Below are positions 9,605 to 18,259 of a DNA stretch of 64,000 bases, in pieces. The notes beneath the pieces were generated by a model, which saw only the letters and a program-made list of their open reading frames with translations, was not told the DNA's origin and searched no databases. A program made the translations under genes and the position numbers. Source of the stretch: Brachyspira innocens ATCC 29796 (GTDB taxonomy: Bacteria > Spirochaetota > Brachyspiria > Brachyspirales > Brachyspiraceae); contig NZ_ARQI01000124.1 in the NCBI RefSeq assembly GCF_000384655.1, positions 1 to 64,000 on the forward strand, in the 5' to 3' direction. The first letter of the stretch is position 1; each line of letters begins with the position of its first letter.

Positions 9605-11776
9605 ATGAAAGGTAAACGCATAATAATAATAGGAGCAGGACTATTACAGGTACCTGCCATACAAATAGCTCAGGAAATGGGACTTTACACAATAGTATTT
9701 GATTATAATAAAGATGCACATGGAATGAAAATAGCAGATTATCCTATGGTAGTTTCTACCAGAGATGTAGACGGAAGTGTAAGAGCGGCAAGAGATTTGA
9801 GCCAAAAAATGGAAATTAATGGGGTTATCACTGTAGGTACAGATGCTTCTACAACTGTAGCTGCCGTTGCCAATGCTTTGGGGCTTCCTGGAAACCGATT
9901 TGAAGATGCATATGCTGCTTCAAATAAAATAAGAATGCGTGAAAGATTTAAAAAAAATAATGTACCGCAGCCTAATTTCTTTCCAGTATGGAATTATGAT
10001 GAGGCAATAGATGCATACAGACATTTAAATACCCCTGTCGTAGTAAAACCTGCTGATAATATGGGAGCTCGCGGTGTAATGAAGGTATCAAATGAAAATG
10101 ATATACTTGCAGCATTTAATAGAGCAAAAAGTGCATCTCCATCAGGCGAAGTTATAATAGAAGAGTTTATGGACGGTCCAGAACTATCTATAGATATGCT
10201 TATATATAATGATGAAATATATGTTACTGGAGTAGCCGACAGAATAATAGAGTTTCCGCCATTTTTCATAGAGACTGGACATATTATGCCTTCTGCTTTG
10301 GAAAAAGAAAAGTTAGATGATGCTATTAATGTAATGAAAGCTGGTATAAAAGCATTAAATTTAAAAATAGGTGCAGCTAAAGGTGATATAAAAGTTACAA
10401 AAAATGGTGCTATGGTAGGAGAAATTGCTGCAAGACTTTCAGGCGGATTTATGAGTGCTTATACCTACCCTCTTTCTACTGGTGTAAACTTGATAAAAAA
10501 TGCCATAGAAATAGCATTGGGTAATCCTCCAAGCGATTTAAAACCTAAATGGAATAAAGTTTCTATTGAAAAAGCATTTCTACCCGGTACTGGCATTATA
10601 GAATCTATTGAAGGCGTTGAAAATGCTAAAAAAGTTGAAGGTATAAAAGAAGTATTTATAAAAACAAAAGCTGGGGATATACTTGTTACCCCTACAAATA
10701 ATTTGGAAAAAGCTGGTAATATTATTGCTGTAGGAAATACTAGAGATGAAGCAATAGCAATAGCAAATAAAGCTATGAACCTTGTACATTTTAAACTTAC
10801 AGATGAAAAAAGTATTACAGCTGAAGAAATAAATAGAATAGCACATGAAAAATTAGCTTCAAAACAAAGTGCTAATTATCTATTTAAAGGCGATACCGAT
10901 GAAAAAACAGGTCTTTCTCATTACTCCTTTAATCCTAGTATAATTCATGAAGAAAAACAAGTTAATTTAGAAACTAATATATTTAATATGCATCTATCTC
11001 AGCCAATTATACTAGACACTATATATAATTTGCCTGAAGTAATAGATGGAATAATGGATATAAGAGAATATTATGAAATAGTACTAGATGCAGCTTCTAA
11101 TTGTGAGGTATTGGCTATATTAAATGATTTTAATAATGAGGAATTATTTGAGCTTTCAATAAGAACTATAAAAGGAAACAAAAGAGGAATTATTATGATA
11201 GATGGTAATAATCCTCAGGAAGTTATTTTACAAAGATTAAGAGCTGCAGAAAAAAATGGTGCTTGTGCCGTTGGAATAGATCTCTCATACTGCTATAATA
11301 TCACTTCTCATAATAAAATATATGTAAAAAGTGAAAAAGAATTATCAAAAATTATAAAAGAAATAGATATTCCTATAATAATTAAAGGAATATCAAATGA
11401 AAATGACATTCATAATGCCAATTCTTCACGTGCAAATAGTATATATTTTTCAAATAATAATAAGTATGCATTAAAAGGTATGGAAAAAGTTGCCGATACT
11501 ATAAATAGAGTAGCATGTAATTTGTATAATAATCATAAAATGCAGTTAACATTGCTCGCAGAATCTCCTAGATATGGAGCTGATACTTTTAAATATTTTA
11601 TGTTAGGAGCTAATGCTGTTTGTATAACAGAAGAAAGCTTTATTGCTGCTGTAAGTAAAGGCGAAAAAGGTCTTGAATATGCACTATATTCTAATAAATT
11701 GGAATTAGAAAAAATAATGAAAATATTCGGACAAACTGCCTTAAAATATAACAATGCAATATGGCGAAAGAACTAG
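9605..11776 (+). CDS. ATP-grasp ligase fused to a degenerate FMN-dehydrogenase-like barrel
   Basis: 723 residues. Residues 1 to about 400 are an ATP-grasp carboxylate-amine ligase: Rossmann-like GAGLLQVPAIQIAQ, the nucleotide-binding VVKPADNMGARGV, and the metal-binding region GEIAARLSGGF. The C-terminal part (about 440-723) resembles the TIM barrel of FMN-dependent alpha-hydroxyacid dehydrogenases: RAAEKNGACAVGIDL, then IPIIIKGI, then a phosphate-loop-like AESPRYGADTFKYFMLGANAV. The catalytic HGGR segment expected between them is absent (FSNNNKYALKG), so the barrel is probably not an oxidase. The substrate is unknown. The next ORF overlaps its 3' end. Confidence 0.75.
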   Translation: MKGKRIIIIGAGLLQVPAIQIAQEMGLYTIVFDYNKDAHGMKIADYPMVVSTRDVDGSVRAARDLSQKMEINGVITVGTDASTTVAAVANALGLPGNRFEDAYAASNKIRMRERFKKNNVPQPNFFPVWNYDEAIDAYRHLNTPVVVKPADNMGARGVMKVSNENDILAAFNRAKSASPSGEVIIEEFMDGPELSIDMLIYNDEIYVTGVADRIIEFPPFFIETGHIMPSALEKEKLDDAINVMKAGIKALNLKIGAAKGDIKVTKNGAMVGEIAARLSGGFMSAYTYPLSTGVNLIKNAIEIALGNPPSDLKPKWNKVSIEKAFLPGTGIIESIEGVENAKKVEGIKEVFIKTKAGDILVTPTNNLEKAGNIIAVGNTRDEAIAIANKAMNLVHFKLTDEKSITAEEINRIAHEKLASKQSANYLFKGDTDEKTGLSHYSFNPSIIHEEKQVNLETNIFNMHLSQPIILDTIYNLPEVIDGIMDIREYYEIVLDAASNCEVLAILNDFNNEELFELSIRTIKGNKRGIIMIDGNNPQEVILQRLRAAEKNGACAVGIDLSYCYNITSHNKIYVKSEKELSKIIKEIDIPIIIKGISNENDIHNANSSRANSIYFSNNNKYALKGMEKVADTINRVACNLYNNHKMQLTLLAESPRYGADTFKYFMLGANAVCITEESFIAAVSKGEKGLEYALYSNKLELEKIMKIFGQTALKYNNAIWRKN

Positions 11777-12822
11777 GTACTATTATGGAAGATAAACAAA
11801 TAAACTTATCTAAATCATATATATACGGCTTTTTTGCTGCTATGATATGCACTTTAATATACAGTGCTGTTATTATTCCTATTTACATACTTTTAATATC
11901 ATCAAACCCTCAAAATTTCTTTGTGTATTTGCTTTACGCTCTTGATGTTTGGGTATGGATATGGATAGGCATTTCTATATTATACGCTTTTATTATAGTA
12001 ATGATGCAGCCTACTAAAAAATATACTAGTTTATCAAAAACCATAGAAAACTTACTTTTCTTTATAGTTACTTCTGTAATACTTATACTATCTCTTAGCT
12101 ATGTACCAGAAATACAAAAACTTTTATATAAAAAAGATTACACATTTTACAGTACAATATTAGCTGTAGGTTTATTTTTTATATCAATACAATTATCATA
12201 CTGCATAAAGAAATTTATTATATTTATGTATAAAACTATATTATATAATTTGGGATACACTATTGAAGATGAAATAATAGATGATGATGAAGATGAGTAT
12301 AAAACAGAAAATTATGAAGTTATAAAAATTAATAAATCAGAGTATGAAATATTTTCTAGTACTATAAAAAATATAATAGCATTCTCTCAAAGATATAAAC
12401 ATGCCATAGGTATTATAGCATTTAAAATATCAAATAGTAATTCTATTATAGATGAATATGGAAACTCTGCTTATAGAAAGCTTCAAGATGAGCTAATAAA
12501 GGCAATAAAGAAAAATGCCAGAATAGGTGAAAATCAATGTTTACTTTATGATAATATTATATACTCTGTAATTTTTGCAAATGAGGACGAGGCTTGGAAG
12601 GCTACTAAAAGATATTTTAAAGCCTTGAAAAATTATAATTTTGAATATAATGGTGAAAGCGTAGATATTAATGTATCTATGGCTGTAAGCGGCTTTGATT
12701 TTTCTAGTAATAGATCAAATAAAATGTCTGTATACGTTGTAAAAGACAGTATGATGAGAAAAATTAAAGATGCTTTAAATGAATCAGAAGAAACTGGAAG
12801 TCCAGTTATATATTATGAATAA
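11761..12822 (+). CDS. Membrane protein with degenerate GGDEF-like domain
   Basis: 353 residues if the ATG at 11761 (overlapping the previous stop) is used; an ATG at 11785 is an alternative and neither has a strong ribosome-binding site. Four hydrophobic segments fill residues 20-160. The cytoplasmic C-terminus (about 195-350) has the helix/strand pattern of a GGDEF nucleotide cyclase (HAIGIIAFKISNSNSIIDEYG then YRKLQDELIKAIKKNARIGENQCLLYDNIIYSVIF), but the GG(D/E)EF active-site signature is missing. It is more likely a sensory or binding pseudo-cyclase than a c-di-GMP synthase. It is followed 14 nt later by the TPR gene. Confidence 0.6.
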   Translation: MAKELGTIMEDKQINLSKSYIYGFFAAMICTLIYSAVIIPIYILLISSNPQNFFVYLLYALDVWVWIWIGISILYAFIIVMMQPTKKYTSLSKTIENLLFFIVTSVILILSLSYVPEIQKLLYKKDYTFYSTILAVGLFFISIQLSYCIKKFIIFMYKTILYNLGYTIEDEIIDDDEDEYKTENYEVIKINKSEYEIFSSTIKNIIAFSQRYKHAIGIIAFKISNSNSIIDEYGNSAYRKLQDELIKAIKKNARIGENQCLLYDNIIYSVIFANEDEAWKATKRYFKALKNYNFEYNGESVDINVSMAVSGFDFSSNRSNKMSVYVVKDSMMRKIKDALNESEETGSPVIYYE

Positions 12823-12836
12823 AAGGGATTAGAATC

Positions 12837-14198
12837 GTGGAAGCTTCATTAATCGTAATATTAGTTTTAATTGTTTTATTAGGTTTTGCCACTCAGTACG
12901 TTATTAAAAGCGGCTCATACCCTATTAAACTAAAAAAAATAGTTCAGGCCTACAATGAACAAAATTATGATGTAGCTATGAGAGAAATTAATACTCTAGA
13001 TCCTAAATATAAAAAAGACGCAAATATATTATGGATGACTGCTAATATGTATTATAAACAGCAGCAGTACATACTTGCTATGGCAGCATTACAAAATATG
13101 ATAGACGGGGCATATTTTACTAAAGAATTAACTGAATTAACTGTAAGAGAATTTTTAGCTAGAATATATGAGCAGACAGGAAATACAAAAAAAGCTATAG
13201 ATGAATATGATATGATTACAAAAATAAGAGACAATGATTATGACTCTTTATTCAAAGCTGGTTCTGTTTGCTATCAATACGGAGAATGGGTGCAGGCTCA
13301 GAAATACCTTTCTTTAGCTGCAGCTCAAAATGACAGTAATCCGCAGTTATTGTATATGCTTGCTGAATGTTTTTATAAAATACGTTCTTATCATGCAGCT
13401 CAGCAGCAAATAGAAAAAGCTATTGCTTTAGACAGTACTAATGCTCAATACCACTTATTATTAGGAGAAATATTATCTTCAAGCAGAGATTTCCAAAATG
13501 CGATTAAAGAATTAGAAATAGCATATGAGAGTAATGAAGTATCTGATAAAGACACCATATCTTTAAACCTTGCTAATTCATACTATGAGCTTGGAAACTA
13601 TACAAAAGCAAGAGAATATTACGGACAGGTACTTACTAAAGAAAATATACCTAATGAAAAAGTTGTTGATGAAAGATACAGATATGCTGAAACTTTGGTA
13701 AAAAACAAACAGTTTGAAGCGGCTGTTAAACAATGGGAAATAATTAAATCAGTAAGAAATATATATTTGGATGTAGACCAGAAATTAAAAACATACAGTT
13801 CTATCATAGCAAACAATGCATTCAGAACTGCTTTAGAAATGGATATTATAGAATATTTGGAAAAATACTTCTACAGAATATTAACATTAAATGGATATGT
13901 AGTTACAGATCATACTAAAAAATCTGATACTTTGGTATTCTTTGTTACCATTAAGAAATTTGGTTCTGAAGGTCAGTCATACAAAAGTACATTTGCTTTG
14001 GACACTTCTGGATATCCTATGCGTCAGGATACAGTGGATCAGTTTATGGAATATGCTAGACAGTACAAAAGTGCTCACTCTTTCTTAATAAGTATAGGAG
14101 ACTTCGCACCTAACTTGAAAGTAGATGATACTGTAATGATTATCGAACCAGACAGATTCGAAGCGATTATTGAAGGTGTAATATCATTCAGCGACTAA
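12837..14198 (+). CDS. Membrane-anchored TPR protein with C-terminal unknown domain
   Basis: 453 residues; GTG start with AAAAGGG 8 nt upstream. One N-terminal transmembrane helix (SLIVILVLIVLLGFATQYVI) precedes at least seven TPR-like units to about residue 330, such as DSLFKAGSVCYQYGEWVQAQKYL and AQYHLLLGEILSSSRDFQNAIKEL. The last 120 residues form an alpha/beta domain (IEYLEKYFYRILTLNGYVVTD to FLISIGDFAPNL) whose pattern recalls Mrr-like restriction-endonuclease folds, but no catalytic D-(D/E)xK set can be picked out. It is probably a scaffold; it appears to form one unit with the preceding gene. Confidence 0.6.
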   Translation: MEASLIVILVLIVLLGFATQYVIKSGSYPIKLKKIVQAYNEQNYDVAMREINTLDPKYKKDANILWMTANMYYKQQQYILAMAALQNMIDGAYFTKELTELTVREFLARIYEQTGNTKKAIDEYDMITKIRDNDYDSLFKAGSVCYQYGEWVQAQKYLSLAAAQNDSNPQLLYMLAECFYKIRSYHAAQQQIEKAIALDSTNAQYHLLLGEILSSSRDFQNAIKELEIAYESNEVSDKDTISLNLANSYYELGNYTKAREYYGQVLTKENIPNEKVVDERYRYAETLVKNKQFEAAVKQWEIIKSVRNIYLDVDQKLKTYSSIIANNAFRTALEMDIIEYLEKYFYRILTLNGYVVTDHTKKSDTLVFFVTIKKFGSEGQSYKSTFALDTSGYPMRQDTVDQFMEYARQYKSAHSFLISIGDFAPNLKVDDTVMIIEPDRFEAIIEGVISFSD

Positions 14199-14237
14199 TA
14201 AGATTAACTCATTTATATTTATACTCTTTTATTTAAT

Positions 14238-14277
14238 AAAAGGCTGTGATTTTTTATAAGTCATAGCCTTTATTTTT
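14238..14277 (+). terminator. Intrinsic terminator after the TPR gene
   Basis: AAAGGCTGTGA pairs with TCATAGCCTTT (one G-U) and is followed by TATTTTTA. It lies 40 nt after the stop at 14198. Confidence 0.7.
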
Positions 14278-14293
14278 ATATTGCATATATTAT

Positions 14294-14331
14294 AATAAAA
14301 AAGCAGACTGCTATTAAAAATAACAATCCGC
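14294..14331 (-). terminator. Intrinsic terminator of rpsB-tsf
   Basis: On the minus strand GCGGATTGTTATT pairs with AATAGCAGTCTGC using several G-U pairs and is followed by a U-rich run. It sits about 30 nt past the tsf stop. Confidence 0.65.
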
Positions 14332-14359
14332 TTAATTTTTATTTTAAGTAATTATTAAA

Positions 14360-15214
14360 TTATAAACCTAATGAAACAATTACAAAGTTTTTAATAGTGG
14401 CAGTAGAACCTGCTTCTTTAGAGATTTCATCTATCAAACTTTTAATAGAGATTTTGTTGTCAGTGAATAATTTTTGGTCTATAAGAACGCTTTCAGAATA
14501 CCAAGAACTCATTTTACCATCAACTATTTTTTCTATCATGTTTTCTGGTTTGCCAGCATCTCTAACTTGTTTTTCAAATATTTCTTTTTGTTCTTTAACA
14601 GCGTTAGGGTCAATTCCTTCCCTATTCAAAGCCAAAGGTTTTTCACTAGCAACATGCATAGCTATTTGATCTGCTATTTCTATACATCTACCTTTTGGTT
14701 TAACATCAAATTCTACTATAGCAACAAGTTTATTATTGAAGTGGCAATAAGTACCGAAGAAACCATCTGTTTTCATAACTTTAGCTTCGGCAAGTACTGT
14801 TTTTTCTCCCCATTTTTGTATGCCTTCATTTATCATACCTTGAATAGTGTCGCCATTAGAACCTTTAGCATTTAAAAGAGAATCTACTGATACATCATCA
14901 AATCCCATAGCAGTATTAGCAATTTCTTTAGCTAAATTGATGAATAATTCATTTTTAGCAACAAAATCAGTTTCGCATTGAAGTTCTATGCATGCAAGTT
15001 TGTTTTTATCATCATTAACACAAAAACCTATAGAACCTTCTTTAACTGTACGTTCATTTTTTTTAGCAGCAACAGCCGCACCTTTTTCTTTAAGAAGGCG
15101 AATAGCCTTGTCCATATCACCGTCAGTCTCTTGAAGAGCTTTTTTACAGTCCATAATACCTACGCCTGTACGTTCTCTAAGCTCCTTAATAATATCCATA
15201 TTAATATTTGCCAT
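14360..15214 (-). CDS. tsf: Translation elongation factor Ts
   Basis: 284 residues. The N-terminal UBA-like domain contains IKELRERTGVGIMDCKKALQETDGDMDKAIRLLKEKG, and the conserved TDFVAKN motif follows. The dimerisation core continues to the C-terminus. It exchanges GDP for GTP on EF-Tu in the cytoplasm. It lies 44 nt downstream of rpsB in the usual bacterial order and shares its promoter, leader and terminator. Confidence 0.97.
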   Translation of the reverse strand: MANINMDIIKELRERTGVGIMDCKKALQETDGDMDKAIRLLKEKGAAVAAKKNERTVKEGSIGFCVNDDKNKLACIELQCETDFVAKNELFINLAKEIANTAMGFDDVSVDSLLNAKGSNGDTIQGMINEGIQKWGEKTVLAEAKVMKTDGFFGTYCHFNNKLVAIVEFDVKPKGRCIEIADQIAMHVASEKPLALNREGIDPNAVKEQKEIFEKQVRDAGKPENMIEKIVDGKMSSWYSESVLIDQKLFTDNKISIKSLIDEISKEAGSTATIKNFVIVSLGL

Positions 15215-15258
15215 TGAAAATTATCCTTATATATTTAATTTTATTATTTTTAGTTTAA

Positions 15259-16074
15259 TTACTCATCATCTTCTTGAGAAACACCGTATTGTTCAGCAAT
15301 AGCTTCAGCAGCTTCAGTAGCACTATTATCATAAACTTCTTCTTCTGGTACTTCGCTTGAAGAGTCATGTTTAGCTAATGTTTCTTTACCTGCTTCATTT
15401 TGTCCTTCTATAACAGCAGAAGCAACAACTCCAGCAAATAAACTTATAGCTCTGATAGCATCATCATTACCAGGTATTGGGTGATCAATTACTTCTGGGT
15501 TACAGTTAGTGTCTACTACAGCAACTACAGGTATTCCTAATTTTCTAGCTTCGCTTACAGCAATAGCTTCCTGCATAGGATCTATTACAAAAAGCATATC
15601 TGGTAAGTTTTCCATATCTTTAATACCAGCAAAGTTTTTTTCTAATCTTTCTTTTTCTTTAAGAAGTAAAATAACCTCTTTTTTAGGAAGTTTATCAAAT
15701 GTACCATCAACTTCTTCTTTTTCTATTCTTTTAAGTCTAGCAATACTTTTTTTGATAGTAGCAAAATTTGTAAGCATACCGCCAAGCCATCTGTTATTAA
15801 CATAGTACATATCACATTTTTCAGCAGCTTCTTTTATGCTTTGTGAAGCTTGTTTTTTAGTTCCTACAAAAAGAACATTTCCGCCGTTTCTAGCCATTTC
15901 TTTAACTGCATCATATGCTTTTTTAACATAAGTTAAAGTTTTCATAAGGTCAATGATATAGATATCATTTCTCTCTTGGAAAATAAATGGTTTCATTCTA
16001 GGATCCCATTTTCTAGTTGGGTGTCCGAAATGTACGCCTGCCTCTAAAAGGTCTTTCATAACTGGTAATGACAT
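15259..16074 (-). CDS. rpsB: 30S ribosomal protein S2
   Basis: 271 residues from the ATG at 16074, chosen because AAAGGA lies 7 nt upstream; a second in-frame ATG six bases earlier is less well placed. The family N-terminus is clear: [22 protein letters not shown], then [11 protein letters not shown] and [10 protein letters not shown]. The C-terminus has an acidic tail of about 45 residues rich in Glu, common in spirochaetal S2. First gene of the rpsB-tsf operon; a hairpin in its leader may allow autogenous control (see leader entry). Confidence 0.97.
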   Translation of the reverse strand: MSLPVMKDLLEAGVHFGHPTRKWDPRMKPFIFQERNDIYIIDLMKTLTYVKKAYDAVKEMARNGGNVLFVGTKKQASQSIKEAAEKCDMYYVNNRWLGGMLTNFATIKKSIARLKRIEKEEVDGTFDKLPKKEVILLLKEKERLEKNFAGIKDMENLPDMLFVIDPMQEAIAVSEARKLGIPVVAVVDTNCNPEVIDHPIPGNDDAIRAISLFAGVVASAVIEGQNEAGKETLAKHDSSSEVPEEEVYDNSATEAAEAIAEQYGVSQEDDE

Positions 16075-16097
16075 AATCATATCCTTTAAAATAAAAT

Positions 16098-16119
16098 AGA
16101 GTACCGACTACGGCACCCT
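16098..16119 (-). promoter_or_regulatory. rpsB leader hairpin
   Basis: On the minus strand AGGGTGCCG pairs fully with CGGTACTCT (two G-U pairs) around a TAGT loop. This 9-bp stem ends about 10 nt before the rpsB ribosome-binding site, in otherwise A/T-rich sequence. S2 is known to repress its own operon in E. coli; a similar role here is inference. Confidence 0.5.
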
Positions 16120-16425
16120 ATCCATAAATTTCATACATTATAAAAACATTAGTATTATTAAAAATCATAATGCTTTGATTACTTAAAATTAAAGTAACAA
16201 CGTCTTTTTTAATTATTAAAAAGATATTTAATAAATTAAGATCGTTTTGCTATTATGGAAAAGTTTACCAATATAATCGGCTTGATATATAGTATCATAC
16301 TATAAAAAAAAGTCAATGATTTTATAACCAAATATTTTATAATAAAAAGTTAACTGATATTCCAAAAAATACAATTAAATATATAATTATACAATAACTT
16401 AAAATAAATTAAAAAAGAAATAAAA
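16120..16425 (-). other. Long rpsB 5' leader and promoter region
   Basis: A stretch without genes between rpsB and the GNAT gene. It holds the rpsB promoter, a hairpin at about 16178-16199 (TTACTT/AAGTAA) and otherwise plain A/T-rich DNA. From the predicted start site the rpsB leader would be about 200 nt. Confidence 0.5.
16289..16316 (-). promoter_or_regulatory. Probable rpsB-tsf promoter overlapping a 17-nt palindrome
   Basis: TTGACT (16316-16311), 16 nt, then TACTAT (16294-16289). The palindrome TATAGTAT-C-ATACTATA at 16288-16304 covers the -10 box and half of the spacer and could be an operator. Confidence 0.5.
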
Positions 16426-16998
16426 ATGAAAATAAGATTAGCTAATGCAGAAGATACTTTATCAATACTAAAAATATACTCTCAGTATATTGACACACCT
16501 ATTACTTTTGAGTACAAACTCCCAACTGAAGAAGAGTTCAAAAAAAGAATAGAAAATATAACTAAAAAATATCCGTACCTAGTATGCGAAGATGAAAACG
16601 GTAAAATAATAGGATATGCTTATGCTAATAAGTTTATGGAAAGAGAAGCATATAACTGGAATACTGAGCTTTCAGTATATATAGATAATTCAAGCACTTC
16701 TAAAGGCATAGGTAAAAAATTATGTTTTATAATTATAGAGATTTTGAAATATCAGGGAATAAGAAATGTATATTCTAAAGTTACTCTGCCTAATGAAAAA
16801 AGCGAAAAACTTCATTATTCTTTGGGATTTAATCTTATAGGTACTTATCATAATGTAGGATACAAAAATGGCAATTGGTACAATGTAGGACTATTTGAAA
16901 AAGAAGTCTCTAAAAGTCTTGATAAACCTAAAGATGTTATAAATATAAAAGAAATTCCAAATGAAAAATTAATAAATATTATAAACAATTTTTTATAA
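16426..16998 (+). CDS. GNAT acetyltransferase, phosphinothricin-acetyltransferase-like
   Basis: 190 residues. The N-terminus MKIRLANAEDTLSILKIYSQYI followed by TPITFEY, and later ELSVYIDNSSTSKGIGKKL (acetyl-CoA pyrophosphate loop) and YSKVTLPNEKSEKLHYSLGFNLIGTY, match the PAT/YwnH branch of GNAT enzymes. Such enzymes acetylate amino-acid-like amines (for example methionine sulfone or sulfoximine). About 30 extra residues at the C-terminus are not part of the fold. It is followed 34 nt later by msrB on the same strand. A shared role in methionine-derivative handling is inference. Confidence 0.8.
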   Translation: MKIRLANAEDTLSILKIYSQYIDTPITFEYKLPTEEEFKKRIENITKKYPYLVCEDENGKIIGYAYANKFMEREAYNWNTELSVYIDNSSTSKGIGKKLCFIIIEILKYQGIRNVYSKVTLPNEKSEKLHYSLGFNLIGTYHNVGYKNGNWYNVGLFEKEVSKSLDKPKDVINIKEIPNEKLINIINNFL

Positions 16999-17032
16999 TT
17001 TAAATAAATATAAAAGGAGGTAAAAATATACT

Positions 17033-17395
17033 ATGGAAAAAAGAGAGCTAACACAAGAAGAAAAAAATGTAATAATTTTTAAAGGCACTGAATATCCGTT
17101 TACAGGAAAATATAACGACTTTTTTGAAGAAGGAGTATACTGCTGCAAACAATGCGGTGCCGAATTATACCGTTCAGAAGATAAATTTAAATCACATTGC
17201 GGCTGGCCTAGTTTTGATGATGAGATAAAAGGGGCTGTAAGAAGATCATTAGATGAAGACGGATACAGAATAGAGATAACCTGCAGTAATTGCGGCGGAC
17301 ATTTAGGCCATGTATTTCAGGGAGAACATCTTACTAAAAAAAATACAAGACATTGCGTAAACTCTATATCATTAATATTTAAACCTAAAAAATAA
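17033..17395 (+). CDS. msrB: Peptide methionine (R)-S-oxide reductase
   Basis: 120 residues, single MsrB domain, with a strong AAGGAGGT upstream. The zinc site is two CxxC pairs (CKQC and CSNC), the substrate region is SHCGWPSFDDEI, and the catalytic cysteine is in RHCVNSISL, so it is a cysteine rather than selenocysteine form. It reduces methionine-R-sulfoxide in proteins using thioredoxin. It is slightly short but complete. The cytoplasmic location follows from the lack of a signal peptide. Confidence 0.95.
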   Translation: MEKRELTQEEKNVIIFKGTEYPFTGKYNDFFEEGVYCCKQCGAELYRSEDKFKSHCGWPSFDDEIKGAVRRSLDEDGYRIEITCSNCGGHLGHVFQGEHLTKKNTRHCVNSISLIFKPKK

Positions 17396-17427
17396 AATTA
17401 TACTAGTATATTATTTAGGATATTATT

Positions 17428-18195
17428 ATGGAAAATGAAAATATTATAAATTTAATAAAAAGCCTTGATATAAATAACTCAATTAATGAAACATTAAATA
17501 TAAATAATGCAGTATTTTATAAAGATACTAATGCTTTAATGTTATCCTCTTATTTCGGATTTACAGATATAGCAGAAGAGATAATAAAAAAAGGAATTAA
17601 TATCAACAAAAAAGATATTAACGGTAAATCGGCTATAATGTTTGCTATAGAAAATGATAAAATAGATATAATAAATATACTGATAAAAAATGATGCTGAT
17701 ATAAACATACAAGATAAAAAAGGCATAACACCTATTATGTGGGCGTCTGGAAATGGAAAAATAGATGCTGTTAAAATATTATTAGATAATAACGCTGATA
17801 TAAATATAAAAAATACATACGGAGAAAAACCTATTATATGGGCAGCAAAAAAAGATAATCCAGAAGTTATACAGCTATTAATAGATAATGGAGCAGATGT
17901 TAATGAAATGGACGAAGATAAAAGCAATTGTGCTATGTGGGCTGCATATAATAATCTCTATAATAACATGAAAGTTTTGATAAAAAACGGGGCAGATATA
18001 AATGCCAAAAACAGCGATGGAAATAACTGTTTAATGCTTGCTGCAGAATGCGATAGTATTGATGTATTAAAACTATTATTAGAAAATGGAAGCGATTTAT
18101 ATGAAAAAGATAATTATGGAACTACTGCATTAATGTGGGCAGAAATGCTTGATAATAAAGAGTGTGTAAAAATATTAAAGGAATATATAAAATAA
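17428..18195 (+). CDS. Cytoplasmic ankyrin-repeat protein
   Basis: 255 residues with AGGA 8 nt before the ATG and no signal peptide. About seven 33-residue ankyrin repeats run from residue 25 to the end, for example DINIQDKKGITPIMWASGNGKIDAVKILLDNNA. The repeats favour IMWA or LMLA in place of the common LHLA. It is a protein-binding solenoid with unknown partner. It is unrelated in its N-terminus to the two ankyrin lipoproteins near 58-60 kb. It faces the BCCT gene, with a shared terminator between. Confidence 0.88.
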   Translation: MENENIINLIKSLDINNSINETLNINNAVFYKDTNALMLSSYFGFTDIAEEIIKKGININKKDINGKSAIMFAIENDKIDIINILIKNDADINIQDKKGITPIMWASGNGKIDAVKILLDNNADINIKNTYGEKPIIWAAKKDNPEVIQLLIDNGADVNEMDEDKSNCAMWAAYNNLYNNMKVLIKNGADINAKNSDGNNCLMLAAECDSIDVLKLLLENGSDLYEKDNYGTTALMWAEMLDNKECVKILKEYIK

Positions 18196-18226
18196 AAGAG
18201 AGCTTATAAAAAATAAACTCTCTCTT
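18196..18226. terminator. Shared terminator between ankyrin gene and BCCT gene
   Basis: GAGAG (18198-18202) and CTCTC (18219-18223) close an A/T loop, with AAAA before and TTAT after. It can serve both converging units. Confidence 0.55.
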
Positions 18227-18259
18227 ATAAATTATATTATTTATATAAAAATATATTGA

